A stretch of 64,000 nucleotides of DNA from positions 9,455,807 to 9,519,806 of the forward strand of contig NW_022098050.1 of assembly GCF_002288925.2 (NCBI RefSeq), in the 5' to 3' direction. Below the pieces are notes generated by a model. It was not told the origin of the DNA and made no database searches. It saw nothing but the letters and a program-made list of their open reading frames with translations. A program made the translations under genes and the position numbers. The DNA comes from Delphinapterus leucas. Taxonomy: Eukaryota; Chordata; Mammalia; Artiodactyla; Monodontidae. Shown in pieces: positions 23,656 through 35,026 of the stretch (within the stretch, counting starts at the first letter, position 1; every line of letters begins with the position of its first letter).

Positions 23656-23867
23656 GGGGCTTCCCTGGTGGCGCAGTGGTTGAGAGTCCGCCTGCTGATG
23701 CAGGGGACATGGGTTCGTGCCCCAGTCTGGGAGGATCCCACATGCCGCGGAGCGGCTGGGCCCGTGAGCCATGGCCGCTGAGCCTGCGCGTCCGGAGCCT
23801 GTGCTCCGCGACGGGAGAGGCCACAACAGTGAGAGGCCCGCGAACCGCAAAAAAAAAAAAAAAAAAA
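23656..23867 (+). mobile_element. CHR SINE (young), left arm of inverted pair
   Basis: GGGGCTTCCCTGGTGGCGCA through to an uninterrupted A run of about 19 at 23849-23867. Near-consensus body. Opposite in orientation to the SINE at 24266-24483. Confidence 0.93.
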
Positions 23868-24178
23868 GTAATTATATATTATATAATATGTCATAAATAA
23901 TTTTAATAATATAAATAATTAGAATTAAATATATTATAAATTAGAACAAAATAATATAGTATAAATAATATTAAAATAACAATTATATTATAAATAATTA
24001 TATTTATTTATAAATAATCATATAATAACTAATATAATTATTAATTAGAATGATTAATATTAACATAATACTACAAATAATTAAAATATAATCTCGATAT
24101 AATTATTATAGTTATTAAAGTCGATATAATATTATAAATAATTATAATTAATAACAATACTAATTATTATTAATGTTG
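23868..24178. repeat. AT-rich low-complexity tract
   Basis: About 300 bases of TAAT, ATAT and ATTA words with very few G or C, between two inverted SINEs. Confidence 0.85.
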
Positions 24179-24179
24179 T

Positions 24180-24265
24180 GGGGCTTCCTCCTCCTCCACC
24201 CCCTCCTCTTCCTGCACCTTCTCCTTCGCCTCTTTCTCCTCCCTCTCTTCCTCTCCCGCCCCCTC
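24180..24265. repeat. Pyrimidine-rich CCT/CTT tract
   Basis: CTCCTCCTCCA through CTCTTCCTCTCCC, purine-rich on the gene strand. Produces Pro-rich or Arg/Lys-rich artefact open frames. Confidence 0.8.
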
Positions 24266-24483
24266 TTTTTTTTTTTTTTTTTTTTGCTGTACGTGGGCCT
24301 CTCACTGTTGTGGTCTCTCCCGTTGCGGAGCACAGGCTCCGGACGCGCAGGCTCAGCGGCCATGGCTCACGGGCCCAGCCGCTCCGCGGCATGTGGAATC
24401 TTCCCGGACTGGGGCACGAACCCGTGTCCCCTGCATCGGAAGGTGGACTCTCAACCACTGCGCCACCAGGGAAGGGAAGCCCC
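24266..24483 (-). mobile_element. CHR SINE (young), right arm of inverted pair
   Basis: Starts with a run of about 20 T and ends GCCACCAGGGAAGGGAAGCCCC. The GGGAAG is duplicated at its end compared with other copies. Reverse complement of the left-arm SINE. Confidence 0.92.
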
Positions 24484-24805
24484 TCGTACTGATCTTTGAG
24501 ACACCTGGTCAAAGTCGCCCTCCCCCACAAAGCCCTTCTGGGCTGCCTCTGGCCGTGAAAGTGGCCATTCCCCACCGCCCCTCCACCCCAGCTCCCACAC
24601 CTCTTTCCTCTGCAGCAACCACAGCACTTCCCCACTGCAGAAGCCAACACATATTTACTAAATGCCACAAAGGTACTAATGTGGGCTGGTGGCCCCAAGG
24701 TGTGCAGTGATGGCAGAGACAGCTCAACCCAGGGCCTGCTCCCTCGGAGCCGGAAGTGAACCCGCTCCCTGGACGGGCTTTCCAGGGCCGGGGGTCCCTG
24801 CATAC

Positions 24806-24979
24806 CTGTAGGAGGATGGGATGGGCGTTGACAGCTAGCGTGTAGAGGAGACGCAGCTTGTCGCGGTCCGTGAAGTGGTCCATGAAGATGCTGCCAGCGT
24901 CGGCCACCTCCGCGTAGCGCCGGACCACGCGATCCAGGAGTCGCTGTGACGGGCAGCGCAAGAGGGGGCTGGGCAGGCC
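24806..24979 (-). CDS. DIPK2B: DIPK2B coding exon 3
   Basis: The minus strand shows acceptor CTGCTGCAG before GGCCTGCCC at 24979 and donor ACAG|GTATGCAGG at 24806. The exon is exactly 58 codons, phase 0 at both ends, joining DLVQ of exon 2 to GLPSPLLRCPSQ. It contains RCPSQRLLDRVVRRYAE, the stretch most conserved between DIPK2B and its paralogue DIPK2A, followed by MDHFTDRDKLRLLYTLAVN and HPILLQ. The paralogue has the equivalent CPSQRLLDRLVRRYAE and LLTLAFN blocks. The segment sits in the divergent kinase-like domain. The donor lies about 320 nt from a SINE inverted pair in intron 3. Long open frames around it (to 25240 and down to 24132) are the exon read through into intron and SINE sequence. 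Confidence 0.95.
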
Positions 24980-25394
24980 CTGCAGCAGGTGGGAGAGATT
25001 CCGGGAGGAGGAAAGTGTGCTGAGTGCTCGTGGGCGCCGGCAGGACCGGCACGGGCAGGCCCTGCTATTGGGGGAGATTGCTGGGTTGCGGGGGACCAAG
25101 TAGGCCCTGAGGGGGTCTGGGGGGGTTATGGAGCACAGTACCCCTGGAGGGCGTGGTGGGAGGGCCCTGGGCAGGCTATGTGAGGGAGGGCGGGAGTCGA
25201 GAAGGGACTGAGCGGTCCTGGGGTCAGGGGAGGCGGGCACTGGGCAGGCAGTGCATCCCTAGCAAGCAGCTGGAGCCTTGGAGACCCCGTGTCTCCACCC
25301 GCATTTTGCAACTGAGGAACCGGAAGTCTGCAGAGTGTAGGTAGGTATTGGAAGGGCTGGATTCAGGATTTGAACCTGATATGAACTGCATGTT

Positions 25395-25505
25395 TGCCCT
25401 CCCCACACCCCACCACATTCATATGTTGAAACCCTAATCCCCAGTGTGATGGTATTAGGAGGTGGGGCCTTTGGGAGGTCACTTGGTCATGAGAGATTAA
25501 GTGAG
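25395..25505 (+). repeat. MLT1-like LTR fragment
   Basis: TTCATATGTTGAAACCCTAA, CAGTGTGATGGTATTAGG and GGGCCTTTGGGAGGTCAC. Confidence 0.6.
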
Positions 25506-25631
25506 TTCCCCAAGTCACACATACCTAGTATTTGTACTAAGACAGTACACCAGGTGAGAAGCAGGTAGGTGGAGCCAGGTAGGACCTGCATCCTTATCTT
25601 TACTGGGGTTGTAACCCTGTAGCTGGGTGAG

Positions 25632-25860
25632 CTCAGAGCACTCATTCATTCATTCACCCACCAACATTTGCAGGGAGTCTACCAAGGACCAGACTGTATT
25701 TGAGGCACTGCAGATGCAAAGGGGACCACAGTCGACACTGCCCTCCCAGGCCTGTCGGGCGGGGGAGACCATCAAATGCCCAGCAGTTACGACGTGGTGC
25801 AGAGGGAGCTATGACTGGTGTGAAGTCAGGGAGATATGGGAGCCCACAGGAGCAGGGCCA
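25632..25860. repeat. L2-like fragment
   Basis: CATTCATTCACCCACCAACA, TTTGAGGCACTGCAGATGC and GACACTGCCCTCCCAGG match antisense L2 in order. Confidence 0.5.
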
Positions 25861-26179
25861 CACCAGAACTTTTGGAGGCACTGGCACCTCCAAAATCCTT
25901 TGCCTTCATGGGCCCCTTCCTCCATAAAAAATATTTAAAATGATATTTTACAACTGCATTGGTACAAATGCCTTAATATTATATATTCAAACATGTTCTT
26001 GGATCTAAAATATCGAGTTTTTCTTCTGATTTTAAAAGAAATCAAAACATATTTGTGGGCCCCTCAAAGGCTTCTTGGAAGACAGTGAAGTCTAAGTGGA
26101 GGCCTGAAGCAAGGGTAGAGTTAGCGTGCAAAGAGGGTGGGAGGGTATCTGTGCAGAGGCAACAAGCTGTACAAAAACC

Positions 26180-26590
26180 TCAGTGACGCATATGACTGCC
26201 CAGAATAAAGATTCCATTCTCAGCTTCCTTTGCAGCTAGGTGTGGTAACGTGACTAAGTGCTGGTCAATGAAATATAAGTAGAAATTTCTGAGAAAGGTC
26301 CTTAAAGGGAGCGGGTGTATCCTTCTTTACTCCTCTTCCTTCCTGACTGGAATGTGGAAGTGATGGCTGGTGCTTGGGCAGCCATCTTGGACCAGGGCAT
26401 GCTAAGGGTTGTGGAGCAGAAAAATGAAAGTAGCCTGGATCTCTGACAATCCCAGAGCCACTATATCAGCCCTGGACAGCTATGTATCAGTTTTTTTTAT
26501 GTAAAAGAAAAGTATATTTTGATCTTGTTTAAGCCACTGTTACTTGGATTTTTTGTCACATGCAGCTGAGTCTAATCCTAAATATCACAG
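26180..26590 (+). repeat. Ancient LTR-like repeat
   Basis: TTCCTTTGCAGCTAGGTGTG, GTGACTAAGTGCTGGTCAAT, GGCAGCCATCTTGGACCAG and TTTAAGCCACTGTTACTTGG are typical of an old LTR family I cannot name with certainty. Confidence 0.5.
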
Positions 26591-26794
26591 AAGAAAAGAA
26601 TGGAGGCAGGAAGATCAGTTAAGAAGATGCAATGGTCCAGGTGTGAGATGAGAGAATGAAAAGATTTGAGGGTAGTAGAATCTACAAGTCTTGGTGATCG
26701 GCTGAATGGGGGAGGGGGCCAAGGAAAACGGAGGTGTCAGAGCTAGTACCCAACATGAGGGTGGACACCAGAGGTATCATTTGTGGAGGTGATT

Positions 26795-27285
26795 TTAAAA
26801 CATGTTCACAAACTCTTTGACACTCCTCCCATCGAGGGTGGAGTCTAATTCCCTTCCCCTAGAGTATGGACTGGCTTTGGTGACTCTAGTGACTGGAATG
26901 CTTATGGGAGTGATGCTGTATGACTTCTGAGCCTTGGCCATGAAAGGAGATACAGCTTCTACTTGGCTCTCTCTTGTACCCAGCCACCATGCTGTAAAGA
27001 AACCCAGGCTACATGGAGAGAAAGCAAGACCCTTAGCTCTCACCCAGCTGAGTGCCTAGTTGATAGGCAACCTCCAACTTGCCAGACACATGACTTGGCC
27101 ATTTTGGGAATGGGTCCTCCAGTGCTGTATTGAACCACCCCAGCTGATGCCATGTGGAGCCTCGTGAGCCTTCCTACCAAGCCCTGCCCAAATTGAATAT
27201 TTGTGAGCAAAACTGATGATTCCTGTTGTTTTAAGCCCCTGGTTTTGAAGTGGTTTGTTACTCAGCAATAAATAACTGGTATATT
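26795..27285 (+). repeat. Ancient LTR-like (MLT1-type) repeat
   Basis: TTTGACACTCCTCCCATCGA, TAGAGTATGGACTGGC, GCCACCATGCTGTAAAG, GCCCTGCCCAAATTGAA and TTTTAAGCCCCTGGTTTTG in the order of a known LTR-like repeat. Confidence 0.55.
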
Positions 27286-27496
27286 TGCTGAGAAGGTTCT
27301 GGGCCATCTCTAGAACTATAGCTGGAAGAGGCTCTAAACCCATCTGGTACCCCAATCTCCCTTTATGGTGGAGGCAGCTGCTTCCCAAGGTCCCACTCAC
27401 AGAGTGGGGCTGCATCTACTCCTGTTTGGTTTGTGCTGACCAAGTGCAAGCCCACAGTGATATTGGACAATGGCAAACAGAATTAGGAAACCAAAC

Positions 27497-27535
27497 ATTT
27501 CCAATAAAATAACGATTCATTATTTTATTGGAAAT
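27497..27535. repeat. Perfect palindrome, 15-bp arms, 9-nt loop
   Basis: ATTTCCAATAAAATA at 27497-27511 is matched exactly by its reverse complement at 27521-27535. Both strands carry AATAAA. Confidence 0.9.
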
Positions 27536-27904
27536 ACACACTTTCTGGGGATTGCCCATTGCTTTGGAGTTTCCAAATCACTACTCCCTTCTCTATACAT
27601 GGGCAACAGGGCTAACTCACCATCTTCCAATGAAAGACAAAAGGAAAACCAAACACTGGCCTTCTGTTGCCCCTCCCCCTCTCATGCCCGGTTTCCTCAT
27701 CCTTGCATTTCCTGTCTGGTGCCATCCCTAGGGAACCAGCCAGTGGGTCAAGGTCTTCACGGTGTGGTGCAAGTGACCCGGCTTTTGCTCTGCTGCACTG
27801 TCACCTCACAGGGGTCTTCAGTGCACGGTGGTACTGAGAGAGATTGTCACGCTTCTCCACCTCAATCTCTAATAGTTTATAAAACAGTCAATGAAATTTA
27901 ATGG

Positions 27905-28252
27905 GTACATCATTGTGATGGTCAGTTTTATGTGTCAACTTGGCTAGGCTATGGTGCCCAGTTGTTCAATCAAACACTGATCTAGGTGTTGCTGTGAAGG
28001 TATTTTGTAGAGATGGTTAACATCTACAGTCAGTTGACTTAGTAAAGGAGATTATCTTTGATAATGTGGATGGGCCCGATCCAAGAAGTTGAAAGGCCTT
28101 AAGAGCAAAACTAAGGTTTCCCTGAGGAGGAAGAAATTCCACCTGTGGACTATAACATCAGGTCCTGCACAAGGTTCTCCAGCCTGCTGGCCTGTCCTAT
28201 GGATTTTGGACTTGCCAGTCCCCCAATCTCATAAGCCAATTCCTTGAAATGA
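27905..28252 (+). repeat. Ancient interspersed repeat (LTR-like)
   Basis: GTGATGGTCAGTTTTATGTG, CAACTTGGCTAGGCTATGG, GATAATGTGGATGGGCC and GCCAATTCCTTGAAATGAAT are a familiar old mammalian repeat; family not certain. Confidence 0.5.
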
Positions 28253-28254
28253 AT

Positions 28255-28492
28255 CTGTTTTATATATATATATACACATATGTACACACATACATATATA
28301 TCATATAATATTATATGTTATATATAATTATATTGCATATTATTATTTTATATAAAATTTATTATATTAACATTTATACTATATTTATTAATGTTGGTTA
28401 ATAAATTATTAATATTGTATATTTTGTGTAATATATTACCATAATACCATATGTACATTACATATGTATAATATATACACACACATACACTG
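28255..28492. repeat. AT-rich tract with TA microsatellite
   Basis: TATATA runs with interspersed ACACA at both ends and a TTATAT-rich middle. Confidence 0.85.
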
Positions 28493-29600
28493 GTGCCAAG
28501 GGAAAAGCACTTGTTCTGTGCGGAAACAACAGCAACTGAGATGGAAATCTAGATTTGCTTTCACTTTTGAAGCTTCTAGTGAAATCTGAGTACATGAGAA
28601 GTAACTTCCCCAATGAACTGTTTGACCTTCGGTTGGCTTTTATCCACATCCTGTCATGTGTTTTCTCAAAAAAGTCACCAGCAATCAGCAGTGTCCCCAT
28701 TTAAAGGGTTCTTACCGGAACAGAAGCGTGAAAGTTAAATTGTCTAGACAAATGATTCTGTGACTCTGATGGAGAGAGCTGTGCTTGTTGTTCCTCCCTA
28801 GAAGCCAGAGAGAGATAAGAGAGTTCAAGAGAGCAGGAGGGGGCTTTCCTCAGAGCAGACCACAACTTAGAAGTCATGTGGATCTTCAGTAACCTACCCG
28901 GAATTGCCCTAGTCCTTCTCAAGTTCCATGCCATGGGTGAGATCTACCCAGCTTGAGGGTCCCGTTGGAAGTGGAAGATGGCAACAGGGAGACAGCATCT
29001 CGGTTGGGGTTTGACCGCCTGCCATCACAGAACGTGGGGCACACGCAGCCCATTTCCAGTGGTCCTGTGTGTTGGTGAATTCCAGAGGGTGGCAAGGGAG
29101 CTGCATGTGGAGGGCTGACGCAGAAGCCTCTGTGGTGATCACTATTTGAAACCATGGTTGGCAGGACACAGTTGGGGAAAGGAGGGTAACACTTTATGGA
29201 AGTTCTAAGTGTCAGGTCATATGGCAAGCCTTTCACAGACATTATCCCGGCATACACAGGGACTTTTAGCTTTTAGTTTTCTCTTGCCCTGTGACTCTCC
29301 TGGAAATTTAAAGTGATTGATTTTAAAAAAGCTTAAACAGTTTGTGGAAAATGCAGTGACATTAAATTTCACAGCTTGTGCTGGCCAATGCAAATGGTAG
29401 ACTGCATTATCAAGTGATCTAGTAAAATGCTCCCATTTTCCAGATGAGGATACTAAGGTAGGGACCAGGAAAGGGAGGTGACTTGTTAAAGATCATGCTG
29501 CTTATTGGTGCACATTATCCTCAAGTTCATTTCCCATATTAATGATCCCAGTTGGTTCTGGATGACTTTCAGCTGTTTCCACAAAGCAAATGCTACTCGA
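28493..29600. other. Intronic, nothing recognised
   Basis: Unique-looking sequence; overlapping minus-strand open frames of 77-112 codons lack splice context or similarity. Confidence 0.35.
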
Positions 29601-29604
29601 AAGG

Positions 29605-29659
29605 CAAACATTTATGAATCAACCTAAATGTCCATCAACAGACGAATGGATAAAGAAGT

Positions 29660-29734
<75 letters not shown>

Positions 29735-30110
29735 GAATACTACTCAGCCATAAAAAAGAAAGAAATTTTGCCATTTGCAGCAACATGGATGAACCTGGAG
29801 GGCATTATGCTAAGTGAAATAAGTCAAACAAAGAAAGACAAATATTATATGATTTATCACTTATATGTGGAATTAAAAAAACACAACTAGTGAATATAAC
29901 AAAAAAGAAGGAGACTCACAGATATAGAGAACAAACTAGCAGTTACCAGTGGGGAGAGGGAAGGAGGGAAGGGCAATATAAGGGTAGGGGATTAAAAGGT
30001 ACAAACTATTAGGTATAAAATAAGCTACAAGGATACATTGCACACCACAGAGAATATAGCCTATATTATTTAAGAAAATCAAAGCAAAGATTTACCACCA
30101 CTGAATACAC
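29605..30110 (+). repeat. L1 3' end split by TA/CA microsatellite
   Basis: AATGTCCATCAACAGACGAA, ACTCAGCCATAAAAAAGAA and AACATGGATGAACCTGGAG. (TA)n then (CA)n at about 29661-29732 lies inside. Confidence 0.8.
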
Positions 30111-30988
30111 TTTTTCTGATGAAAAAAATGTGTAGAAGAAAGAACACTAGCTGCTCTTAGAAAGAGAAATCTAAGAAGTCGGCTTTCCTTTAAGATTGGA
30201 AGTCAGCAAGCTGAGGTCACAGTGCTAACAAGGCACGGTTTGATTCAGGAATCTGACCTTCTTTCCAAGGACATATCCAACTAATGAAGAGCTTCATGCT
30301 GAAATGAGAATTAATTTTCACTTCTCAGATAGAATCTGTTCTTTTGTTCTAAGGCTTTCAAGAACATAAAAATTAGGCAAATAAAAATTATGTTTGCAAA
30401 TTATGGCACACCTCTAAAGATAGCAGATGTGCTAACTCCAGTCACTTTATTCCCCTCCTTACCCTTTCCAAGGGCTACCACCATCTTCCCCATCAATGGG
30501 TCAGGACATAGGCGGTGCCCACACTGACTGTAGAGAATGGTTAGCCCGTGTACTTTTTTCCATGCACCAAGAGGATAGATGTTTCCAAAGTTGGCCATCA
30601 TGGGCGTGTTCAGTGTGAGATATTCAAATACTATGGAACTGTACAGTGTGAAAGTAAAAAAAAAAGTTCATGTTGCTGCCCACAGAGGCCACCATTGTTC
30701 TATGTGGGGATGTACGAATACACACATGTAGTGATGCCAGAAGCAAAAAAAAGATTGGAAGTTAGCTTTTCCGCTAAGAAGGTTGCCCTGGCCAGCTCAA
30801 TTTGGAAAGCTGAGGGAAATCTTGAACAAATGAGTTTTTACTTTTAGTGGATTTACTTTTATCAAGCTCTCCTAGCACCCAGGGAGAAGAGAAAGTTCTA
30901 GTGCTAATAAACCTGTGAGTTGTCTTTCTGGTTGCACACCTCAACACTTTTCACACGATTTAGTTGTTAAATATGCTTGTGAAGCAGG

Positions 30989-31072
30989 GTTTAGGTTAAT
31001 TATGTATCCTAGTTAATCAATGCGTCGAGAGTTTAGGTTAATTATGTGTCCTAGTTAATCAATGTGTCCTAA
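30989..31072 (+). repeat. 42-bp tandem duplication
   Basis: GTTTAGGTTAATTATGT begins at 30989 and again at 31031, with TCCTAGTTAATCAATG in both copies and few mismatches. Confidence 0.9.
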
Positions 31073-32194
31073 TTAGAACAATGACGATTCAATAACTGTA
31101 TCAGTTGTGGATAATTAACCGCAAAGTTCCCAAATATGTCTTCAAGCTGCATTGTATTCAAAACCATGAAAATCCCTGTTTGGTTTATGTTATTAAGAGA
31201 AACAGCTCACGGTTCTTTTCCAACTTCAGTAGATGGATTTTTTCCCCCTCTTTTATTAAAGTTCTTTCTGATTTTTTTTTTTTTAATCTGAAACCCAGAC
31301 TCAATGTGGTTTGTTAACTTTTCATTCTACAAATGCTGGCCACCACAGTGATTATTTTGGAGAAACCCTCTGGGTAATTTTCAAAGTTCAGACATCCAAA
31401 ACTGTCCTCATAAATCTCAGTCTTTTATGTTACTTTATGATGCAGCTCATCTCAGCCGCTGTTACGAGGTACCATAAGATATTGTAGCCTTATGACAGGC
31501 CCGTTGCCCCACTGGGAAGTTTCTCTCTGGTACCGTTCGCCTCGGCTGAGCAATTTAGGTTCCCTGCAACTTAGTCACTGATGGAAAGTTAGTCACAAAG
31601 GGTAGAAGCAGGGACAGGAAGTCAGCCAAGAGTGGGGCCAGAATTTGGAGTTTGCCTTGGATCATCTCAGAGCGGATAACATACCCTGCAGCGTTGACTA
31701 GATGTTAAAACAACATTAAATCAAAAACTAAACAGACTTGGTTGGGCGGGGTGAGGGATATAAAATGTTTCCCTCGCACCAGAAGGCCTGTCTCTGACAG
31801 AGCTCCCATTTCCACATGAAACAGAGCCTCTAGCTCTGTGACATCCTTTCTTTGGGCGGGGTTTCTGTTTGTTTAGATTCTTGATACTCCGCAGAGTTTC
31901 TGGGTTGAGCCATGATAGAATGTTTGAGAAGTTCTGTTCAAATCGATGGGGAGGTCTCCCAGGAGAGGAGTAATGAAGATCCCCCCTGAACGGGTGGAGT
32001 TATGTGGTTTATCCTTTCTCCTGCCTCTACCAGCGCCTCCTGGTGGATCTTGTTTACGTCTAACCTCTCCAGGCCACTGCCTGCCTCCATTCCATCTTGG
32101 AATTCATTGGCTTGGGGTGGGGTCTTTGCCTGGAAAGGTGGGCAGCCTTCACCCCCCAGCTGCAAAGGTGAAAAACTGGATTCAATACCAACTT
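31073..32194. other. Intronic, nothing recognised
   Basis: Unique-looking sequence with no gene or named repeat. Confidence 0.3.
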
Positions 32195-32600
32195 CGAGAG
32201 GCAGTATGACAAAGTAGTTACAAGCCTGTCCTTTAGAGGCAAGCTACCTGGGTTCAAATCCCAGCTCTGTCACTTAACAACAGCCTGACCTGGGGCAAGC
32301 TCTTGAATTGATCTGTGCCTTAGTTTCCTCGTGTGTAACTGAGGGATAATATAATAATAATAAGGGGACTCTGTGACTTATCTTCTAAACCTGGATAGTT
32401 TTGAGAGTGAAAGGGATGATATTAATAATTAAATCGGGACAGCTGGCGTATGTTGGAACTGTCTCAAGCAAACCTGAATGTATGGTTACCCTAATAATTG
32501 TGGTACCCACCTCATCAGGGTGTTGGGAGGGTCAAATCTACGGGGAAAGTGTCTGGTACATTGTTGGGGAGGCTAATAAAGTAGCCTTATTCAGGCTTCA
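32195..32600 (+). repeat. MIR SINE, with extra internal sequence
   Basis: GGCAGTATGACAAAGTAGTT, GGGTTCAAATCCCAGCTCTG and TTAGTTTCCTCGTG form the head and core; a tail-like CTCATCAGGGTGTTGGGAGG and TGTCTGGTACATTG follow after an expanded middle. Confidence 0.65.
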
Positions 32601-32619
32601 GAGGTGGCGCTAGGCCTCT

Positions 32620-33640
32620 CTCTGACGGGACAATGACGCTAAAGCAGGCTGCATGCCAAACTGCTGAGCTACACCCAGGCCAGCAGGGGTGGCGCCGGCA
32701 CACACTGTAAACCATTAGATAAGACAAGGAGTAAGTCACGGGACTTCTTGCACCTTGAGGGCCTGGCCAGCCCCCAGGGATCAAGAACATTCCAAATACC
32801 ATATGCTAACACATATATATGGAATCTAAGAAAAAAAATGTCATGAAGAACCTAGGGGTAAGACGGGAATAAAGACACAGACCTACTAGAGAACGGACTT
32901 GAGGACACGGAGAGGGGGAAGGGTAAGCTGTGACAAAGCGAGAGAGAGGCGTGGACATATATACACTACCAAACGTAAGGTAGATAGCTAGTGGGAAGCA
33001 GCGAATAGCACAGGGAGATCAACTCGGTGCTTTGTGACCGCCTGGAGGGGTGGGATAGGGAGGGTGGGAGGGAGGGAGACGCAAGAGGGAAGAGATATGG
33101 GAACATATGTATATGTATAACTGATTCACTTTGTTATACAGCAGAAACTAACACACCATTGTAAAGCAATTATACTCTAATAAAGATGTAAAAAAAAAAA
33201 ACCAGGGAAAAAAAAAAAAGAACATTCCAAGACTTATGAGTTAAGACCAAGGCATTTATGACAACAACCAGAGCTACAAACTTGCACGTAGGCTGATTGT
33301 TATCAGCCTGTGGCCTGGTGCTAAAAGCTGGGCTCCTTCAGTGACAAACGTCACCCGTGGGGTGGAAGCACCACCGGGGACCTTCCCAACTGGGACTCCA
33401 GATTGCTGTTCAAGGCACTTCCCAGCGCTGCTTGGACCTGGATGTAGGTGCTTCCCCAATTCGGTGATGTATAAACCTCTGTCTTTACTATTCTTTCTTA
33501 GTTAGTTATACTATTCTTTTCTTAATTAGTATACTGTAATCTTTGTTAATTCAATAAACTCTCTCTAAATTCTTGTTTAACTGAGTGTAGAGTGATTATT
33601 TTGCCAGCGAATCCTACGAACCTTGAAACCTAAAGTAAGG
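32620..33640 (+). mobile_element. Possible ERV LTR, split by L1
   Basis: The right part has GATGTATAAACCTC and, about 80 bases later, TTCAATAAACTCTCTCTAAA, spaced like a TATA-like box and poly(A) signal of an ERV LTR. The left part (32620-32795) is continuous with it if the L1 at 32796-33217 is removed. Family not identified; no retroviral genes seen. Confidence 0.35.
32796..33217 (+). mobile_element. 5'-truncated L1 insertion
   Basis: Starts ATACCATATGCTAACACATA, ends TAATAAAGATGTAAAAA with an A-rich tail. Perfect 13-bp duplication AAGAACATTCCAA at 32783-32795 and 33218-33230 proves target-primed insertion. Relatively young. Confidence 0.93.
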
Positions 33641-34890
33641 CTTTCGACAAAACATACATGGGAAGGGCTCTATGAGTATTTGCTATTATTTGCCCCAAAG
33701 ATAGCACCTTTCCCAATTTTCCCACTTCTGTAAGTGACCTTACCATTCTCCCAGTCTTCCAGGTTAGAATATCTGGAGCTATTTTCAACTTCCTTATCTT
33801 AATGGCTGGTCTCTCTCGGCTTTGATTCCCTATGTCAAGTTGTGCTGTCATCATTGTGATCTCTAGCAGTGTGTTGTGTCCATTTGCGTCATCAGTCACC
33901 TCTCCCCCAGCTTGTGCTCCCCCTGGGCTTAGCTGGCCTGGAGGTGTGCCTTTAGGCAAGTCCCTTTCCCTTTCTGAGGCCGTTTCCTCATCTCTCACGT
34001 GGGCATTATGGTAGATGGTTGGTTTACACCAGGTACATCACTCGGTTGCCTGGCTCTAGCTGGCTCTCTGGACATTGTAGGTACCTGATACTACTTTCCT
34101 GGATGCGTGATAAACATCTCACTGTGCTTTACACACTATGGAGGGCTTTGTGAACACAAGGTAGTGTTGTCAGTTCCAAGGGTCAATGGGGGTCAATGGT
34201 AAAATGCCCCCTCCCCAAATTTCACAATAAAATGGATCTCTGAGTAGGAAATAAGGTTGCCTTTGGAGGGTCAAACAAATGTACTCCACATCGTGACTAT
34301 GTTGACCCAGGACTGTCTTTAAATTTGGAAGAAAAACAGTTGGGAACCCCAGGAAACCCTAGTCAGGGAGCTCAGTAACTTCAGAGAGAAGGGTTGGGGA
34401 ATGAGTGTTATCATCTTGTCCCCTATTTGGAGTGGCCAAGTAGACATAGTGCTTGGTAAGATTGGGCACCCAGACAGGAAAATCCGAGGGTCAGGAGTTG
34501 GCTTTGGGGTCTGGGGAAAAGGGCACCCAGCCCGTGGTCTCCAGCAGCCTGTGGGCAGGCGGCCAGGCCACTGAGGATCACTTGGTTGACTTCCCTCTCG
34601 GATCAGTGCTCACCCAACAGGCTTCTGACTACGACTTATCTTCCACTGAGGAACCCTCCTTAGTGGTGGAGCCAGGATTTGAACCCAGGCCTGAATCCCA
34701 GGCCAGACTGTGTTGCTTTCTTGCATTGAAACTCAGCCTCTCCTCCCTACTTTCTTCACCAGAAGCTGTGTTTTGGGGGCCTTGTCCTACTTTTGCTACA
34801 CAGCCTCACTGACCTCACTCCCTTGCCCATCCACCCCGCATACCACTTTTAGGTCCCATTTGTGGAAAGATCCACAGTCTTCAAATCACT
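33641..34890. other. Intronic, mostly unassigned
   Basis: A MIR-like phrase (GGCAAGTCCCTTTCCCTTTC, CGTTTCCTCATCTCTC) is near 33950-34010; otherwise nothing recognised. Confidence 0.3.
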
Positions 34891-35026
34891 TTTCTTTAGA
34901 AATGTAAATTCTCAGACTCTGCCTCAGACCTGCACAGTCAGAAGCTCTGGGGCTGCGACTCAGTACCAGTGTTAACCAGCCCTCCAGGGGATTCTGATGT
35001 CCACTCAAGTGTGAGAACGACTGTCT
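34891..35026 (-). repeat. hAT-Charlie nonautonomous fragment
   Basis: CCTCAGACCTGCACAGTCAG, ACCAGCCCTCCAGGGGATTC and TGAGAACGACTG resemble the antisense end of a small Charlie-derived element (MER5B or MER20-like). Confidence 0.45.

Larger units (their letters stand above)
21753..24805 (-). other. DIPK2B: DIPK2B intron 3
   Basis: 3,053 nt between phase-0 exons 3 and 4. In plus coordinates it carries a CT microsatellite, an L1 3' end split by a TA run, a MIR and an inverted CHR SINE pair around an AT-rich spacer. 22,800-23,340 contains a C-run and GC-rich unique sequence with nothing recognised. Confidence 0.9.

Noticed and set aside
24132..25240. Long minus-strand open frames of 306 and 243 codons
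   Set aside because: One reads the SINE and flanking tract in the wrong frame. The other contains exon 3 read through into introns on both sides; only 24806-24979 is supported by splice sites.
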